DNA from: Cavia porcellus
Lineage: Eukaryota; Chordata; Mammalia; Rodentia; Caviidae
Length of the DNA stretch: 64,000 nt
Direction: 5' to 3'
NCBI RefSeq assembly: GCF_034190915.1
Contig: NW_026947509.1
Span: forward strand, 32,372,767 to 32,436,766
Shown: positions 32,700 to 45,132 of the stretch, piece by piece
Numbering within the stretch: position 1 is the stretch's first letter
Layout of the letters: every line of letters starts with the position of its first letter
Made by a program: the position numbers and the translations under genes
The notes under the pieces: generated by a model
The model's input: the letters and a program-made list of their open reading frames with translations, nothing else
The model's database searches: none
What the model was told of the DNA's origin: nothing

Positions 32700-35600
32700 A
32701 TTGAGATGGTACCCTTCTGAGGGTACCATCCACTCTTGTGATTGGCAGGCTCCCCCTAAGAAAGGACCTGATTTTCAGCATAATTCTCCCCAGGTCTGTG
32801 GCAGGGACAAGCCAAACTAGTTAGAGAAGGCCCAGGAGAATGAAGGTGGACTGCTTTGGTGCAAGACACACTAATCCTGGAGACCCACCAGCCACATCTT
32901 CCTCCCCCCGTGGGGCCTGTCTTGCTTGAAGACCCAAGGTAGCAACACTAAGTTAGAGAATAATGAACATACCCTAACCCTCCTCTACTCCCAGCCCAAG
33001 GAAAGCAAGCACTGATTGCTGTTTGGCAGCTGTAACAAGGAACCACCATGGCCGGTTTGAAACTCACTCAAATCAATCAGCATTTTCACACCAGTTACCA
33101 CGCTTCTGAAGTTTGTCCCAGTCGATATCAGCTAAATCTCAGTAACCGCAGTCCCACTAAGGGACAGCTAATGTTGCCTCTGAAAGTTCTCCAATCCCCA
33201 AAGACCACACTTCTCATTCCTGATAGAAGATAAGCAATTGATTTTTCAGAGAGACTAAGGCATCCTGCAAACACAGCGCTCCTTTGCTTAGAAACCAGTG
33301 GTCTCAGTCTTTGATTTCAGTACTGAGTGGTGGCCTCTTCCTTGTCTCTTGTTTGCAAGTAGCTGAGCCACTAACCCCACAGAGAAAGTCAGCACTGTGC
33401 TGAGAAAGTTTTTTAAAGTTCTCTAGGTAAACAAGAAAATCTTGTAGCATATACATTTTGCCAATTCCTCTGGTGTAAATTCTCCCACCATCAATTCTTC
33501 CATGAGATTCTTACATTATCAAACAAATATCAGTCTGCTCACAAAACATGAGGTGATCCAAGTCAACGTTTGTATAGCACTGGCTACAGGAGAAAATGGG
33601 GTGGCAGAAAGCATCCGTCACCACCCAGAGGCAGAGAGGCACCCTTACCTAGACTCCCTGCCCAGGCACTGTGCCTACAGGAACATCAGAGTGTGATGCC
33701 TGCTATGGGATGGGCATGCACCTCTGCTCCGCATGGACAGAGGCCATGGTGGTTCCAAGCAAGAAAATCACAGAGATAAAGGAGGGGTGGATTTCATCTG
33801 TTTCCTCCTTAAGGCCCGAAGCCAGGAATAAAGAGGCTGAGACGATCACCCTCCATTCCAGCCAGCCCAGAGAGCTAGCTTTAAATTAAACATGAGGTTG
33901 ACAGTCAGGAGGACAGGATTGGACCATAGTAACAGAGACTACCTCAGTGCCTGAGCATGTCTAGAAGTTTGTGGGAAGGGGGTTTGCCCTCCAGGGGAAT
34001 AGGGAGGCTGGACACTTGCAGTTAGATCTTTCCCTCAAGGAAAGGTGGTCTCTGAGCAGCAAAAGCACTGGAAGGTGGCCTGGAAGGTTAAGTCCCTGAA
34101 ACACCTTCCCGCCTTCCACCGGAACCCAAACCACGCATCCACCTTCACTGAAAATGATCCAGGGTGCTTACACTGGGGTGCCTGTGGGTGCTCTACAGAG
34201 CTCTGCCTCACAAGGGAAGGAGTCCAGGCTACTAACAGCTCTTCTAGCTTTGCCATGTAGCTTCCGAAGCCACAGTCACCTCGGACATTGACCTTCAGCT
34301 GGCAGAAGGCAGAGGAGCACCAAGGCTGGGACGTGAGGAGCTTCAGGCAGGCCGAACCTGGATTTGCTGTACCTCAGTGTTAACCACTTACCAGGGAGGA
34401 GCTCCAGCCATGGCCACCGAGGGCTGGGTGTGACCCAGCTGGAGGAAGTGGCTTGGGTATTCGGTTAGCAATTTCTACCCCACTGGCTTCATTACATGCA
34501 TAATCACCTCTAATGTTCTAGTGTTTTGTTTTCTTATGTACTTCCAAGCATTTTTCATGCAATCACTGAATGTTCCAGAAGCTGCTTGTTTCATGAGGTG
34601 TCTTTTGGACATCTTTCTGGGTTGATAATTCTACACCATGAATTGAATGCCCAGGCTATTGGCCATTGGATGTAGGCGTCACCCTGCAGTGAATGCATTT
34701 ACCTATCATAGGCCGTGTGTTATCTGTACAGCCTCACTTGTGTGCATAACTTTTCCCCTCTTCTACTGGAATATCTCATTTATTTTTCCTGTTTTCAGTA
34801 ACTTGGATGCTTGATAGTCTGGGCACTTCTGACTACTCTAGTTGTCAAAGATGGATATGGAGCTTAGTGGACTGGAACAGGCAGGAGTAGGCACGAGTGA
34901 TCATGTTCATCAGTGTAATGTGACATACAAAGCCATGGCGATGGAGAGGCACATGGTACCACATCATAGAAGAACTGGACCCATGGATGGAGAGGCGGGG
35001 AAGGCCTGTCACCCAGCCCCAAGCCTTTCTGCTTATTACCTTCTCATCCTTTTGTCATTAGTTTAGAAGCCAATGTTTCAAACACCTAATCTAAAAGAGA
35101 AGAGGTTTGGAACCTGAGTGATGCCAGCAGCAAAAGGAGCAGGAGTTAAATTTCACTTTCAGATCTGCTGATGTCCCTGTGTCCCTGCGCTGCCACATGT
35201 CTGCCCTCCCTGGAAAGAACCGGGTCTTTGGGGAAGAATCACACCGAGTCAATCGGGTGCTTTTTGGACAAGCTGCTGGATGGAAGCTGGAATGTCCCTG
35301 GTGGTGTCCAAGTGCCTCTGGGTGGTGTGGCTTTACCCCTGAGCTGGCGCCAGGGCAAAACAGAGACTCACACTCAGTGTCTCCTTTGGGGACAATGTAC
35401 CACAGTTAAGGGTTTTAAAGGGCTTACCTCACTTGTCCCTGGCTGCAGGTTCCTTTTATTTCCCAGCCAGCAATCCCATCAAGACCCAACTGGTACAGAA
35501 TTTAACATCATTGCAGGAAAAAGAATTCATTGAATGAAATGAATCACTAGTTGCAAAAATGTAACCTGCAGGCAAGGAGGGTGAGGTATCTGTCTGCTTT

Positions 35601-36025
35601 CTCCAAGAACAAAGGTGTGGCCATTGGGCAGCTATTGTTGAATATCACAGAAACTTTCCTGGCCTTAACATCCAAGGCGGAAGTGGAGATTGAGCAAACA
35701 GAGAGCTCTTTTTTAGAGCAACGTCATTTTCTGGTCTGGGGCCCTGCATATAAGATCCTGCTGATATTAGAGCTGCTGATTTATGGCCACCAGTTCTCCT
35801 TCCTGTGGAGAACTTATCTGAAATCTCTAATAAAAGAACATTGACCAACTCCTGCAAGCCAGTGCCTGGGGACTGCACTGCACATGTCCCAACAGCCTAC
35901 TTCTGGCACTCCCAGCTGGTGCCATTCCAATGCTGTGACTTCAGGGACCATGGGAAGCCTCACCAGTCAACAACTGAGTGGAGTAGAGCCATCCATACTG
36001 GTTGATCCAACAGTCACACAAAGCC
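32700..36025. other. Unique intergenic sequence
   Basis: No gene is supported. The 61-aa frame at 33048-33233 begins in a good translation context (ACCACCATGG), but there is no domain or transcript evidence. Other frames up to 120 aa (35171-35533) overlap each other. Confidence 0.5.
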
Positions 36026-36029
36026 TTAG

Positions 36030-36235
36030 GAGTTATCAATTTGAGCCGGGGGCCTTTGGGTTGAGTCATAACTCTACCTATGCCTTGGTCTCATCGCCTT
36101 TAATATGACAGTGATGGTCGCACGTAGCGTAGCGTGAGTGTCAGGACTAAACATGTTGATACTTGGAAAGCTCTGAGTGCTGCATGGCCAGGGCTGAGAG
36201 GGTGAGAGGTGTTATTGCTATTAAAGCACCCCTAA
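36030..36235 (+). repeat. MIR-like fragment
   Basis: Phrases GGGTTGAGTCATAACTCTACC, ATGCCTTGGTCTCATCGCC and CTTGGAAAGCTCTGAGTGC follow MIR order. A small CpG-containing stretch (GCACGTAGCGTAGCGTGAG) at 36119-36137 is odd for such a decayed repeat. Confidence 0.4.
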
Positions 36236-36636
36236 ATCATCTGGGGGCTGCCGGAGCGTGCCAGGCAACAGGCTGGGATCACAGACAGTTCTCTTGGGTT
36301 TCTGAAACTGCTCCACTCCACGGCCAGCAGGGCAGATTTGAGTGGCCACAGAGTCCTGCTGTTCCTGCTGGTGGCCTGGGCTCGCTCACTGGCTGTGCCC
36401 ACAGCGAGGAAGCAAGAGGACACTGACTGTGCCCCCGGACAAGGCTTTAAAAGCCTGTTGCGTGGAGAAGCCACAGTGACCTCGGTGAAGTTCTAAGGCC
36501 CTAGGAACCTCGCTGGCCTCCTGCAGGTAATCAGAATGGTACTGCCCCCTTGGAGGGTCACAGCGAGGACTGAACAAATGGAGCCCAGATCTCTCAGGTC
36601 TCAGCCCTAGTTGTTGGGCCTTCTTGGTGCCGTGTC

Positions 36637-36648
36637 GCCATCTAGTGT
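36637..36648 (-). promoter_or_regulatory. CTCF-like motif
   Basis: The minus strand reads ACACTAGATGGC, one mismatch from the CTCF core CCASYAGRKGGC. Binding is inferred only from the motif. Confidence 0.4.
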
Positions 36649-36749
36649 CCAACAGGAGTAACTGAACCTTTTCCATTGCTAACAGACTGTACCTGGGAGA
36701 ATCTAAGGAAGTCCTCTCATTCATGGGCATTTATTTCAGAAATCCCTTC

Positions 36750-38425
36750 TATAGGGCCCAGTACCAATGTCTGCGCTAAGTGTCTCTATGATGGGGGGTC
36801 TTTGTCACACTTTGGCCAGCTCTAAATATGAGAATCCTGCTCCGCAGCTGGAGCCCTCTTCTCCGTGTGACCTAAAGTTTCCAACAGTGAATGGCAACAG
36901 AAAACGGAGGAACAGAGGTAGGTTGGACTTGACTCTGGGCGGATCCACAGCCGGTGAGCTTTCATGGTTTCCAGCTTTCTACTTTCTCTTTCTAGATCTG
37001 GGAATAGGAAGGCAGGAAAGTAGACCCTGCCCTCATAGTGTGCAGGCCAAGCCAGCTAAATAGAGAAGTGTGATCAATCCATGGGCAGCCAGGAGGCCAG
37101 AACCTTGGTCCTCAGCCGCAGCTTCAGCACAACTCCCTGGATCTTCTGCAAAGCTTCGAGCCCAATGGCCTGGCCATGTACAGACCAGCAAACCCAAACC
37201 TGCAGTCAGCTGTCTGTGCTTCCAAGAACCTTGGTGCATGCAACTTGTTAGGATGTCAAAACTGTGGTCTCGATTGTTAGAATATAGTAAAATGTGGGAC
37301 GTCTCAGAAACTTGGATGGTGCCCTCCAGCCAGGGTCCTTGAGCAAAGGGTGGGTGGTGGCAGTGGCTGCTCTGGCTCTTGTGGTTGGGACTGAGCCAGT
37401 TTGGGTGTTCTGTACCTGGGCCAGGAGCTTCCTGTGGGACCTAGGGTGAGATCAGCCCCATTGTCATCTACATGCTGGATGTGGGGTTGAGGGAAGAAGC
37501 AGGGGAGGATGCTTGAGAGCTGTGAGCAGATATATGTCCCAGGTGAGCTCCTTCTCTCTAGTCTGCCTTGAAGCTCATCTCGGTGGACGGTCAAGGCTGA
37601 GGACCACTGGACAGTACTGGCAGTGACTTAGGGTGCTGACTCCTAGGCCTCCACCTGGACCCACCTCCGCTGACAAAGCTGTCTATCCGCACATCTGCTC
37701 AGGGCTTCTGCTCCATCTGAGAGGTCTCAGAACCTGGGGGTGGATGCTGGCTGCTGTCGCTGCTGCTGGGAGCCCCTTCGCAGGTTACAAAGGAAGCTCA
37801 CAAACCCTATCACTTGATCTTCATGCAGACTGGGGAGTACGGAGGAGCGATGTTTAGTTACATTTCAAGACAGGGCCACGGGGGAAGCCAGAGTGCTTGG
37901 AGGCCCCAGGGCCTCTGAAGTCAGACTCCTCCTGGGACTGGTGGATTTCCAGCTCTCCCTTCCACACTTACTGTGTCTTCAGCAAGTGTTTCAGGTCCTG
38001 CTTGAGGCCTGGTTTGGAAGAGGAAATTGGGTGTTGAGATCAGCAACCTGCTGCTGTGATACAGGCCGTAGCCCTCCCCTGGGGGATCCTGAGGGAGACC
38101 CCTTTCACCTTCTGAGCTGGCACCTCCCACCATGGAGGCATTGCTCTCTGGGATTCAGATCTCACTGCTGCTAAACTGATAGTGATTAAGGTTCTCTGCT
38201 CAGCCAAACTCTAGTCAGGCTTGGAAACTCACTCCAAGGCCCTTCTGTGTGTCTCCTTATTGCAATCCAGTCTTAGCAAGAACCCCCCTGAATAGCTGAC
38301 TGCACTGAGGGTCTGACACCTACCAACCCCATCATCATCCTTTACCACCCCCAAAGTGGTACCTGAGCACCCTAGGACATCTTCAGTGAACCAGATGAGG
38401 GGCTCCCCTCACCTCTGCTGTTTCC
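36750..38425. other. Unique intergenic sequence
   Basis: No recognisable gene or repeat. Frames up to 98 aa overlap on both strands and lack motifs. Confidence 0.5.
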
Positions 38426-38429
38426 TCTA

Positions 38430-38665
38430 AGTGATTCCATAGGCTATAAAGTCCTTGCTTATGCTGTGTCCCCAAGTGGCCTTTCCTGTGTGTGTGTGTC
38501 TGTGTCTTCATCTCTGTTTATAAGACAATCATAGAGGATCGGGTCACCTGTGTGACCCCTTTGACTGAATTCCTTCTTTAAAGACCCTATCCTAAGTCAT
38601 TGCAGATTAAGACGTCAACAGTCCATGAATTCTGGAGAACACAACTCAGTCTATAATGCCATGGG
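38430..38665 (-). mobile_element. MLT1-like LTR fragment
   Basis: Antisense wording on the plus strand: TGTGTCTTCATCTCTGTTTATAAGAC, AAAGACCCTATCCTAAGTC, and GGAGAACACAACTCAGTC. A short TG run (38489-38504) is included. Confidence 0.6.
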
Positions 38666-39129
38666 CAGGACAAGGGTGTATAATTTCATGACTACTGGGA
38701 GACGGGGGTGAAAAAGAGAACCAGAAAGATGTATTGCTGAGCTATTCATGTAGATGAGACCCTTCTGCCTCTCAGCGTCCCGCCATTTTCTTATTCCTGC
38801 AGTAAACTGAGCCTCACTCCTTGCTGGAAGCCCCAACACACATCTCAGTCTACTGTATTCTCACCTCATATCTTCTGTTTTTCCTCAACTCTGTGCCTGC
38901 AAATTTCATTTCCCTTCCTGCTCCCCAAAGATTTTCATGTTCTCTGAAGAAAAAAGAAAAAAAAAAAAAGCCATTCAGATTAATGAGTGATCCCGTACCA
39001 TGAAACACTTCAACAGCTGCGGCTTCTCCAGCTGTGCTGAGCAGAAGTCTGGGATAGCTTGTGGGGATGCTCTACAATGGCCATGGGATGTGACCAGGTT
39101 CCTGACCCCGCCCTTCCCGCATCGCTCCC

Positions 39130-39375
39130 CAACCCCAACAGTGGCTGCACCAATGTGGGCTCCAGTGCCTTTCTCTCCTGTAGCACAATGGTTTGCGGAT
39201 CCCTCCCGCTGTGGCCCTTCCCTATCACAATCCACTTTCCATCCCAGAGCCAAAGATTTCTAAAATGCATAGCTGATCATGTTATTTCCCTGCTTAAACC
39301 ATTTTAATGGCTCCTCATTGCCTATAGTAGCATTCAAATTCCTCGCTATGAATTATAAGATCACTCATAATGGAA
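39130..39375 (+). repeat. L2 LINE fragment
   Basis: It carries recognisable L2 sequence: TCTAAAATGCATAGCTGATC, ATTTCCCTGCTTAAACCATT, TTAATGGCTCCTCATTGCC and TTCAAATTCCTCGCTATG. Confidence 0.8.
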
Positions 39376-39436
39376 CAGGGATGAAATAAAACCCACTAAA
39401 TAAGTATTTACATTCCATCTTCCTCATGAACTTGCC

Positions 39437-39460
39437 CACCACACACACACACACACACAC

Positions 39461-39506
<46 letters not shown>
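39437..39506 (+). repeat. (AC)n microsatellite
   Basis: About 70 bp of AC dinucleotides interrupted once by ACATACATAC near 39463-39472 and ending in GCACAG. It is likely length-polymorphic. Confidence 0.98.
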
Positions 39507-39507
<1 letters not shown>

Positions 39508-39959
39508 GTGTCTTCTACTGAAGGAGGCTGGCTGATTTGAGCTTTGATTCACTGCTCATCGCAATGACTGAGCTGCTCAATTAGATGAAGCACAAAATAC
39601 CTTGACTGAGTTTCTGCAAAAAGAAATGCAAGCTGCTAAAGGATTGGAAGACTAGACTCGCGTTCCCCAAAGGGGATCTGGGGTCCGACTTCCGGCTTTG
39701 GCTCCCTAATAAGTGCAGGCAGCTTTGTTGCTTGGGGACCACTGGTCCAGGGCAAGGTGGAGAAAGAGGTGCACCCCAGCAGGACCCCATTATCATGGTA
39801 ACATGAAACAATGGTCAGTAGTGGTCTGGAGAGTTATCTAATGTTTCCAGATGTGAAAGCAACCATGTGTGTGGAGTTTAAACTTTAGTAAATATGTTTC
39901 CTTGAAACATGTACCTGTATCTTCACCTTTCTTTTGAAAAAAAAAATAGCTAAAATTTC

Positions 39960-40150
39960 CTAGGCACATATTATATGGCATGCATTTATATATTCTATCT
40001 CTTTAGTCCGTTTATCCTTCTTATGCTCATTTTACTGGTGAAGAAATGAAGGCTTAGATTAAGTAACAAGTATCCATCACTGATTAGTAGCAGAGCCAGG
40101 AAATGAACTTGGGCTTGCAGGTGATCAGAACCCAGAACTCAGGCAGGTGA
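39960..40150 (-). repeat. MIR SINE
   Basis: The plus strand reads ATTTTACTGGTGAAGAAATG, AGGCTTAGATTAAGTAAC, TAGCAGAGCCAGGAAATGAA and GATCAGAACCCAGAACTC, the antisense MIR order. Confidence 0.7.
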
Positions 40151-40937
40151 TCTCTGGAAACTCACTTGAAATAAGAAGGTGTCTCGGGTCAGATTCACCG
40201 TCAGCAGAGCCTGAGTCAGAGATTCCTGTCTGCGTGACATTTTAATAAGTGACCTGTAGAGGACCCTGGGAAAGGAGGGAGGATGTAAGATGGAGAAGGG
40301 GAAGCCGCTAAGCAAGAATGTGTCTGTCCTCAGTTAGCCTTGGCTTAGTCCATAGCGTAGGGTGCATGTGTATGCATGCGTGTGTGCATGTGTGTTTGGA
40401 ATATAAAACACACCATCAAACTAGCCCAGCTGGAGCCAAGCAGACCAGGCTTTTATACTTTCTGTACCAGTCAGCACTTGGAGAGCTTGAGGATATGTTC
40501 TCCAGGAGGGAGGGAGAATCTAGCAGCTTCTCCTCCCAAACTGCATGAAAACAGAAGCAAGCGAACAGTGAAATTTCTCGAAATCTCTAACTTAGGATAA
40601 AAATGATATCGGTTCCTGACCATGAACCCACGACAGCCCTAAAGCACTAGGTTGAAGTCACCAAGTGGCCAATGGCAGAGCTAAGTCTAAATGGCTCATG
40701 TGACCCTACCCACCGACATGTGTGGCCCGAGTGTCCCTGGACCTCTGACTGACTTGCTTCTTTCTCCCCAGCTGAATGAGGCAGAGGTGATAGAATATGG
40801 AAGGGCATTTTCTTGATTGAGTTACATCATCTAAGACTCTATCTCAGTCACTAGAAGTGATTCTTCCACAGGCACTGAAGAAACAGCTATGCTGTGAAAT
40901 GCCCCTGCTGAAGGACATGTGGCTGGAAACTGTGGGT

Positions 40938-40949
40938 GCCCCCTGCTGG
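40938..40949 (-). promoter_or_regulatory. CTCF core motif
   Basis: The minus strand reads CCAGCAGGGGGC, a perfect match to the core CCASYAGRKGGC. The flanks (AAGG before, ACC after) also fit the extended site. Occupancy is not shown by sequence alone. Confidence 0.55.
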
Positions 40950-42239
40950 CCTTCAGGATGAAAACAGAAATGTTAGCCCTGTCACCAGGTCATTTCTGTT
41001 AGCCATGGGTATCAAGACACCCACCAGAGAGTGTCGGCAGTGTGGCACATGGATACAAAATAAAGACAAAGAGAGAATACTCTGCAGTTGAGGAGCTCTG
41101 GGATGACTCAGTGCTTTCTGTGAAACAAAGGGCCAGGAAGACTTTTATTGGTATCAATCAGAGAGTTGGGTGGGGTCATGGCAGAGTGCTAGCGAAAAGA
41201 AGCTGCAGGCACTGGCTATAGGAAGAAACAGCAATTTTGTGCCAGGCACAGAGGTCCTTCAATTAGCAATACAATGAGTAGCTTGCTATATGCAAGGCTG
41301 GCCCCTTTACTGCCAGGAAGGTACAATTCTTTCTGAGTCCAATAACTTCATTTGAGATGTCTCATATTTTAGCCCTGAAATCTCACAGGGTCTTGCTTAA
41401 GTCCCCAATCCAGCCATCAGTGAGACACACTGGCATCTCCACTGGACTCAATCACAATTTTTAGCCAGTTAAGGGACCATCTGGTTCAATATAGCCAGCT
41501 CCTCTGTGAATAGGGTTGGAGTAAAGGTCAGGGAAAGATGGAGGTGAGGGGCTTCATTGCTCAGGAGAATGCAGCGTGGTCTCCCACACATGAGGAGTGA
41601 AGTTGGAGGCTGGTTCCTCTCCCATTTAGGATCCTGAAGAGAATGTGGCCCAGCCAACACCTTGACTGTGATCTTGTGAGACCTTGAAGGAGAATCACCT
41701 ACACCTTGATCCTTGGACCTGCAAGATGCCAACTGTGTGGCTCTGAGCGCTACACTTGCTAAGTTTGACAGACAGAAAAGAAAAAGGCATACAGGGTGAC
41801 ACAGAATACTGAACTAAATTTGTGATTCATGGGATGATTAACAATTATGTATGCTTAAACACATTCTGGAAATGCAAGGACTATTATTATACCTGTAGGA
41901 AAAAGAATTAGAAAACTATTGTCTAGTGTAGCATAATGAATTCACTGAACAACATGTAATTAAATGCAGCCAAGTTCATTCTGGGACTCCTTACAACACT
42001 TCCTACATATCATTTTGAGCAGACATCAGCACACAAAATCATAATTTATCAAGCTACAAAGATGCTTTGATTCTCTAATTTGTTAATAAAAGCCCCCGTT
42101 TTGTACCTCAAATAATTTCCCTACATTATTCAGAATATAATTATAATTGTTCTATATTTTAATGGTAGGAGGTTTCCCATGTTATTTTCTCTTAAGGATG
42201 ATGTGTGTTCCTTTATGAGATGTGTAGTCAGATGTAATG

Positions 42240-42500
42240 CCAGGTGAGACAGAAGGAAATACAAGGTTTTATTGTACAGACAGGTGTGATTTGCCGTACA
42301 GGGCCACTTGGGAAAGATAGCAGGCTAATCAGAGGCTGAAGATGGGGACAAGGTGGAGGGTTAGCCTGCAGCTTTCTTGGGAACCACAAAACAGGCTGGG
42401 TGAGCCATGTAGGACTGGCCAGTTTGAGTTACCACCCTTAAGTTGGGGCTGGAGGTGTGGGTCCTGATCATCTGGCCCCTGTCCTCAGATGAGCAAGGTA
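42240..42500 (-). mobile_element. Possible LTR fragment
   Basis: CAAGGTTTTATTGTACAG (antisense polyadenylation-like region) is followed by a moderately GC-rich body. The composition resembles an antisense retroviral LTR, but the family is not recognised. Confidence 0.3.
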
Positions 42501-42879
42501 GAAAAACATGACCTCTAGGGTGCATCAAAAGTAGAAGAAGACTATGTCAGCACCTCTCAAAGACACATCCAAGCTGGATCCCAAGAGATGGAGGGAGGGG
42601 GAAAGGAAAGGGGACACAGAAAGAAGCTGTGTTATGCACAAGTACCAGCTCCCCATGGTGACTGGAATCGTGTGCTGCAAATACGTACTAATAAAAGTAA
42701 AAATTAGAAAGAGTTGGGCAGCCTGGAAGGGCTAATTCTTCCCAGACAGAAAAGTTTTGTTTTGTTTTGGTTTTATACCAACACATCATAATATACAGAA
42801 AAATTTTAAATATTTATAAGAAAAAGAAAGAAGACTTGAAGCTCAGATCAAAATAACAAAGAGATAGATGTCTTCATTA

Positions 42880-43065
42880 TTTTTCTTTGATTGCTGAGAC
42901 AAAACACCCAGAGTTATTTAGCTCACAGTTTGTGAAGGTTTCAATCCAAAATCAGCCAGCTCCAAAGTAGGGGAGCATAGCAGAGGGGCAACAGTTCATG
43001 GCAGCAAAAGACAGCAAAAGCACAAGAGAGGAGAACAAGCCTTTTTTGCTTTATATTGCATGCAA
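42880..43065 (-). mobile_element. MaLR-like LTR fragment
   Basis: Plus strand: TTGCTGAGACAAAACACCC, TTTAGCTCACAGTTTGTGAAGG, then AGCAGAGGGGCAAC. This is the antisense start of a MaLR-type LTR. Confidence 0.5.
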
Positions 43066-43125
43066 GCTACCTGCACTTGGGGGGGGGGTAGCACTCACAT
43101 CATCTTCATACCCTTCTCTCTTTTA

Positions 43126-43217
43126 AAATATTTATTTATTTATTTTACCAGGGATTGAACTCAGGATCTCGTGCTTGCCAGGCAGGCACTTATACCGCTG
43201 ATCTAAATCCCTGAACT
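43126..43217 (-). mobile_element. ID SINE joined to a LINE 3' end
   Basis: The minus strand reads TTCAGGGATTTAGATCAGCG, CCTGCCTGGCAAGCACGAG, GAGTTCAATCCCTGG, then (AAATA)n. The poly-A of the neighbouring LINE tail (T run 43218-43237) abuts its 5' end directly, so the SINE landed at or in the LINE tail. Confidence 0.85.
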
Positions 43218-43390
43218 TTTTTTTTTTTTTTTTTTTGAAGAGAATAAAACCAAACAAAATAAAACAGAATAATCAATCAAAACAAAACAATGAACACAGT
43301 ACAGGAATTCAAAACAAGATAAAAGGAAATCAATAATGGCTACCTTAATGTCTCTTGATGTCTTCAAAATAACTGCCCATACTATCATGT
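43218..43390 (-). mobile_element. LINE 3' end (same family as at 238)
   Basis: The minus strand ends ...GGTTTTATTCTCTTC followed by about 20 A, matching the element terminus at 238-262. The TGGCTACCTTAATGTCTCTTG phrase (43337-43358) matches the tandem unit of the 245-900 region. Confidence 0.75.
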
Positions 43391-43690
43391 TTTGAAACCC
43401 ATGGTGTTTCATTGTTCTGTTTAGCTTGGTTTTATTTTGTTTTTGTTCTGTTTGACTTTATTATATTTGATGGCATGGACAGCTATTTCAAATAGAATAT
43501 ACTTCAATCTACTGTATATATATTGAAATATATCATAGTATATTTCAACAGAATATACTATGGTAGCCATTATTTATGTCCTATTATGGTTTTGAAGCCC
43601 TGTTTGGCTTTCACTGGTTTGTTTTGATTGTTTCATTCTGTTCTGTTTTGTTTGCTTTTATTATGCCTGATCAAGCCCTCTTCTTCCAGT
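43390..43690 (+). mobile_element. Inverted LINE 3'-region units
   Basis: Two related units (about 43395-43480 and 43570-43675) read in the opposite direction to 43218-43390. They share GGTAGCCATTAT, TTTTGAAGCCC and TTTGTTTTGATTG...CATTCTGTT phrases, making an imperfect palindrome. An AT-rich ATATATTGAAATATATC core lies near 43515-43545. Confidence 0.6.
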
Positions 43691-43934
43691 CTTAGGATGT
43701 TTATAAAGTGAGGACCCTAGTCTCCCTGCTGAGTCACTTAAACTTCTGAACTTCTCAATTTGACACAACAGACAGCATCCTGGAGCCATAAAGGCCTGTC
43801 TTCTACACCCCAGGATGTAGAGCTGTTGAGTTACTTAGCTGAGCTTCTACCCTTCTCAAATTAACACAATGTTATCATCCACTACAGTGGACTAGCAGTA
43901 TTTTAAATGACTTTATCTCATCAACCAACACCCC

Positions 43935-44122
43935 CCATCCCCTTTTTCAGCACTAGAAATTCAACCCAGGGCCTTCACACTAAGGTATGTCCCAGACCTT
44001 TTAAAATTTTGAGACAGGTCTTCTCAAAGTCCCTAAACTGACCAGACTGGGCTTGAACTTTCGATCCTCCTGTTTCAGCCTCCCAGAGCCTTAGGTGTGT
44101 ACCACCAAGCTAGGCCTCATTT
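43935..44122 (-). mobile_element. B1+ID dimeric SINE
   Basis: The antisense ID part (TTTTTCAGCACTAGAAATTC, CCAGGGCCTTCACACTAAGG) is followed by the antisense B1 part (TGAGACAGGTCTTCTCAAAG, CTTTCGATCCTCCTGTTTC, AGCCTCCCAGAGCC). Confidence 0.75.
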
Positions 44123-44157
44123 CTTAGTTTAAAAATCCATCAAGATAGTTGGAGTCT

Positions 44158-44345
44158 CCGGGCTGGTGGTGCACACCTGTAGTCCCAGCAATTCTCAGGA
44201 GGTTGAGGCAAGAGGATCACTATGAGTTCAGGGCCATCCTAGGCTACATAAGTCAGTTCAAGGCCAGCCTGCCCTCCCAAAAAACAAAACAAAACAACAA
44301 CCAAAAATAAAGAAAACCCAAAACTGAAACCAAAACCAAAAACAA
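44158..44345 (+). mobile_element. B1 SINE with long A-rich tail
   Basis: GGGCTGGTGGTGCACACCTG (7SL-like head with A-box region), AGTCCCAGCAATTCTCAGG, GAGGCAAGAGGATCACTATG and a B-box-like GAGTTCAGGGCC are followed by a tail of CAAAA and ACCAAA units. CTACATAAGTCAGTTCAAGGCCAG includes a small internal duplication typical of rodent B1. Confidence 0.8.
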
Positions 44346-44489
44346 AGTAGCCAAAATGAGGCGAAAAGCTAGAGGTCAATTTCAAGGTGAAATTTTTGAA
44401 TGATGTTGATACAGGGGAAAGAAACTCCCAACCTGCTAGATGTCTGGTATGAGTTCGTGTACTCTAAAATCAAAGAATAAATTTTAGGA

Positions 44490-44760
44490 ACAACAGAGGC
44501 TAAGAGCAGAATATATTTATTGAGTGAAAGAAAGCTTCTGTCTGGGAAAGATACAAGGGGTCCCAAGTGGATTACCAGAGAGCCTGTCTTTTCTAAGGAC
44601 TTTATTATAGAGCAAAACCCGTGAGATTGATCCAAGGTGGGGAAAACCTTGGAACTCACAAGGTGGGCATGAGGTGGGACAGAGCTATGGTCAACCAGTA
44701 AGATTAGGAGCATAATTGCTCAGGTAAAAGTGATTAAATTAGGATCCAATAGGGAGAGAG
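44490..44760 (-). mobile_element. Possible LTR fragment
   Basis: AGAATATATTTATTGAGTGAAAG and GACTTTATTATAGAGC contain antisense AATAAA-type signals, followed by a purine-rich body. It resembles an antisense ERV LTR, but the family is not identified. Confidence 0.3.
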
Positions 44761-45094
44761 TCACATAGCAAGGGGAAAAAAGGGCTTTGCCTGTAGGGGA
44801 CTGAATTAGTAGCTTCTGGCTTCCTCAAGGTGACCCATACCTATTTAGAATATGGATCTCTGATGTTTACCGTTAAGATGTGTCTGCAATGATTTTGACT
44901 TTTGTCTGAAGATCTGGCTCACAGCAGGAGGTATCTGTTTCCTCCAAAGCTGTAAGATACCTGGCCTTCTGCATGGGCTCCTTCGAGGGGGCCCAGTCCT
45001 GTCTGACTGCCTGTAATAGTCAATCTAATTTAGCTGTCTCTAACAATATGACCCGTGTAAAAAGACCTAGATCTATACATTCCATCTTCTGAAC

Positions 45095-45132
45095 TTAAAA
45101 AAAAACAAACAAACAAACAAACAAAAAAAACA
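45095..45132 (+). repeat. (CAAA)n simple repeat
   Basis: An A run is followed by AAACAAACAAACAAACAAAC and more A's, adjacent to a T run (45135-45145). It is probably an eroded retroposon tail. Confidence 0.85.

Noticed and set aside
33048..33233. 61-aa frame starting in a strong translation context (ACCACCATGG)
   Set aside because: No homology recognised; one good start context in 64 kb is expected by chance.
36119..36137. Small CpG cluster considered as promoter
   Set aside because: Under 20 bp long, within a MIR-like fragment, far below CpG-island size.
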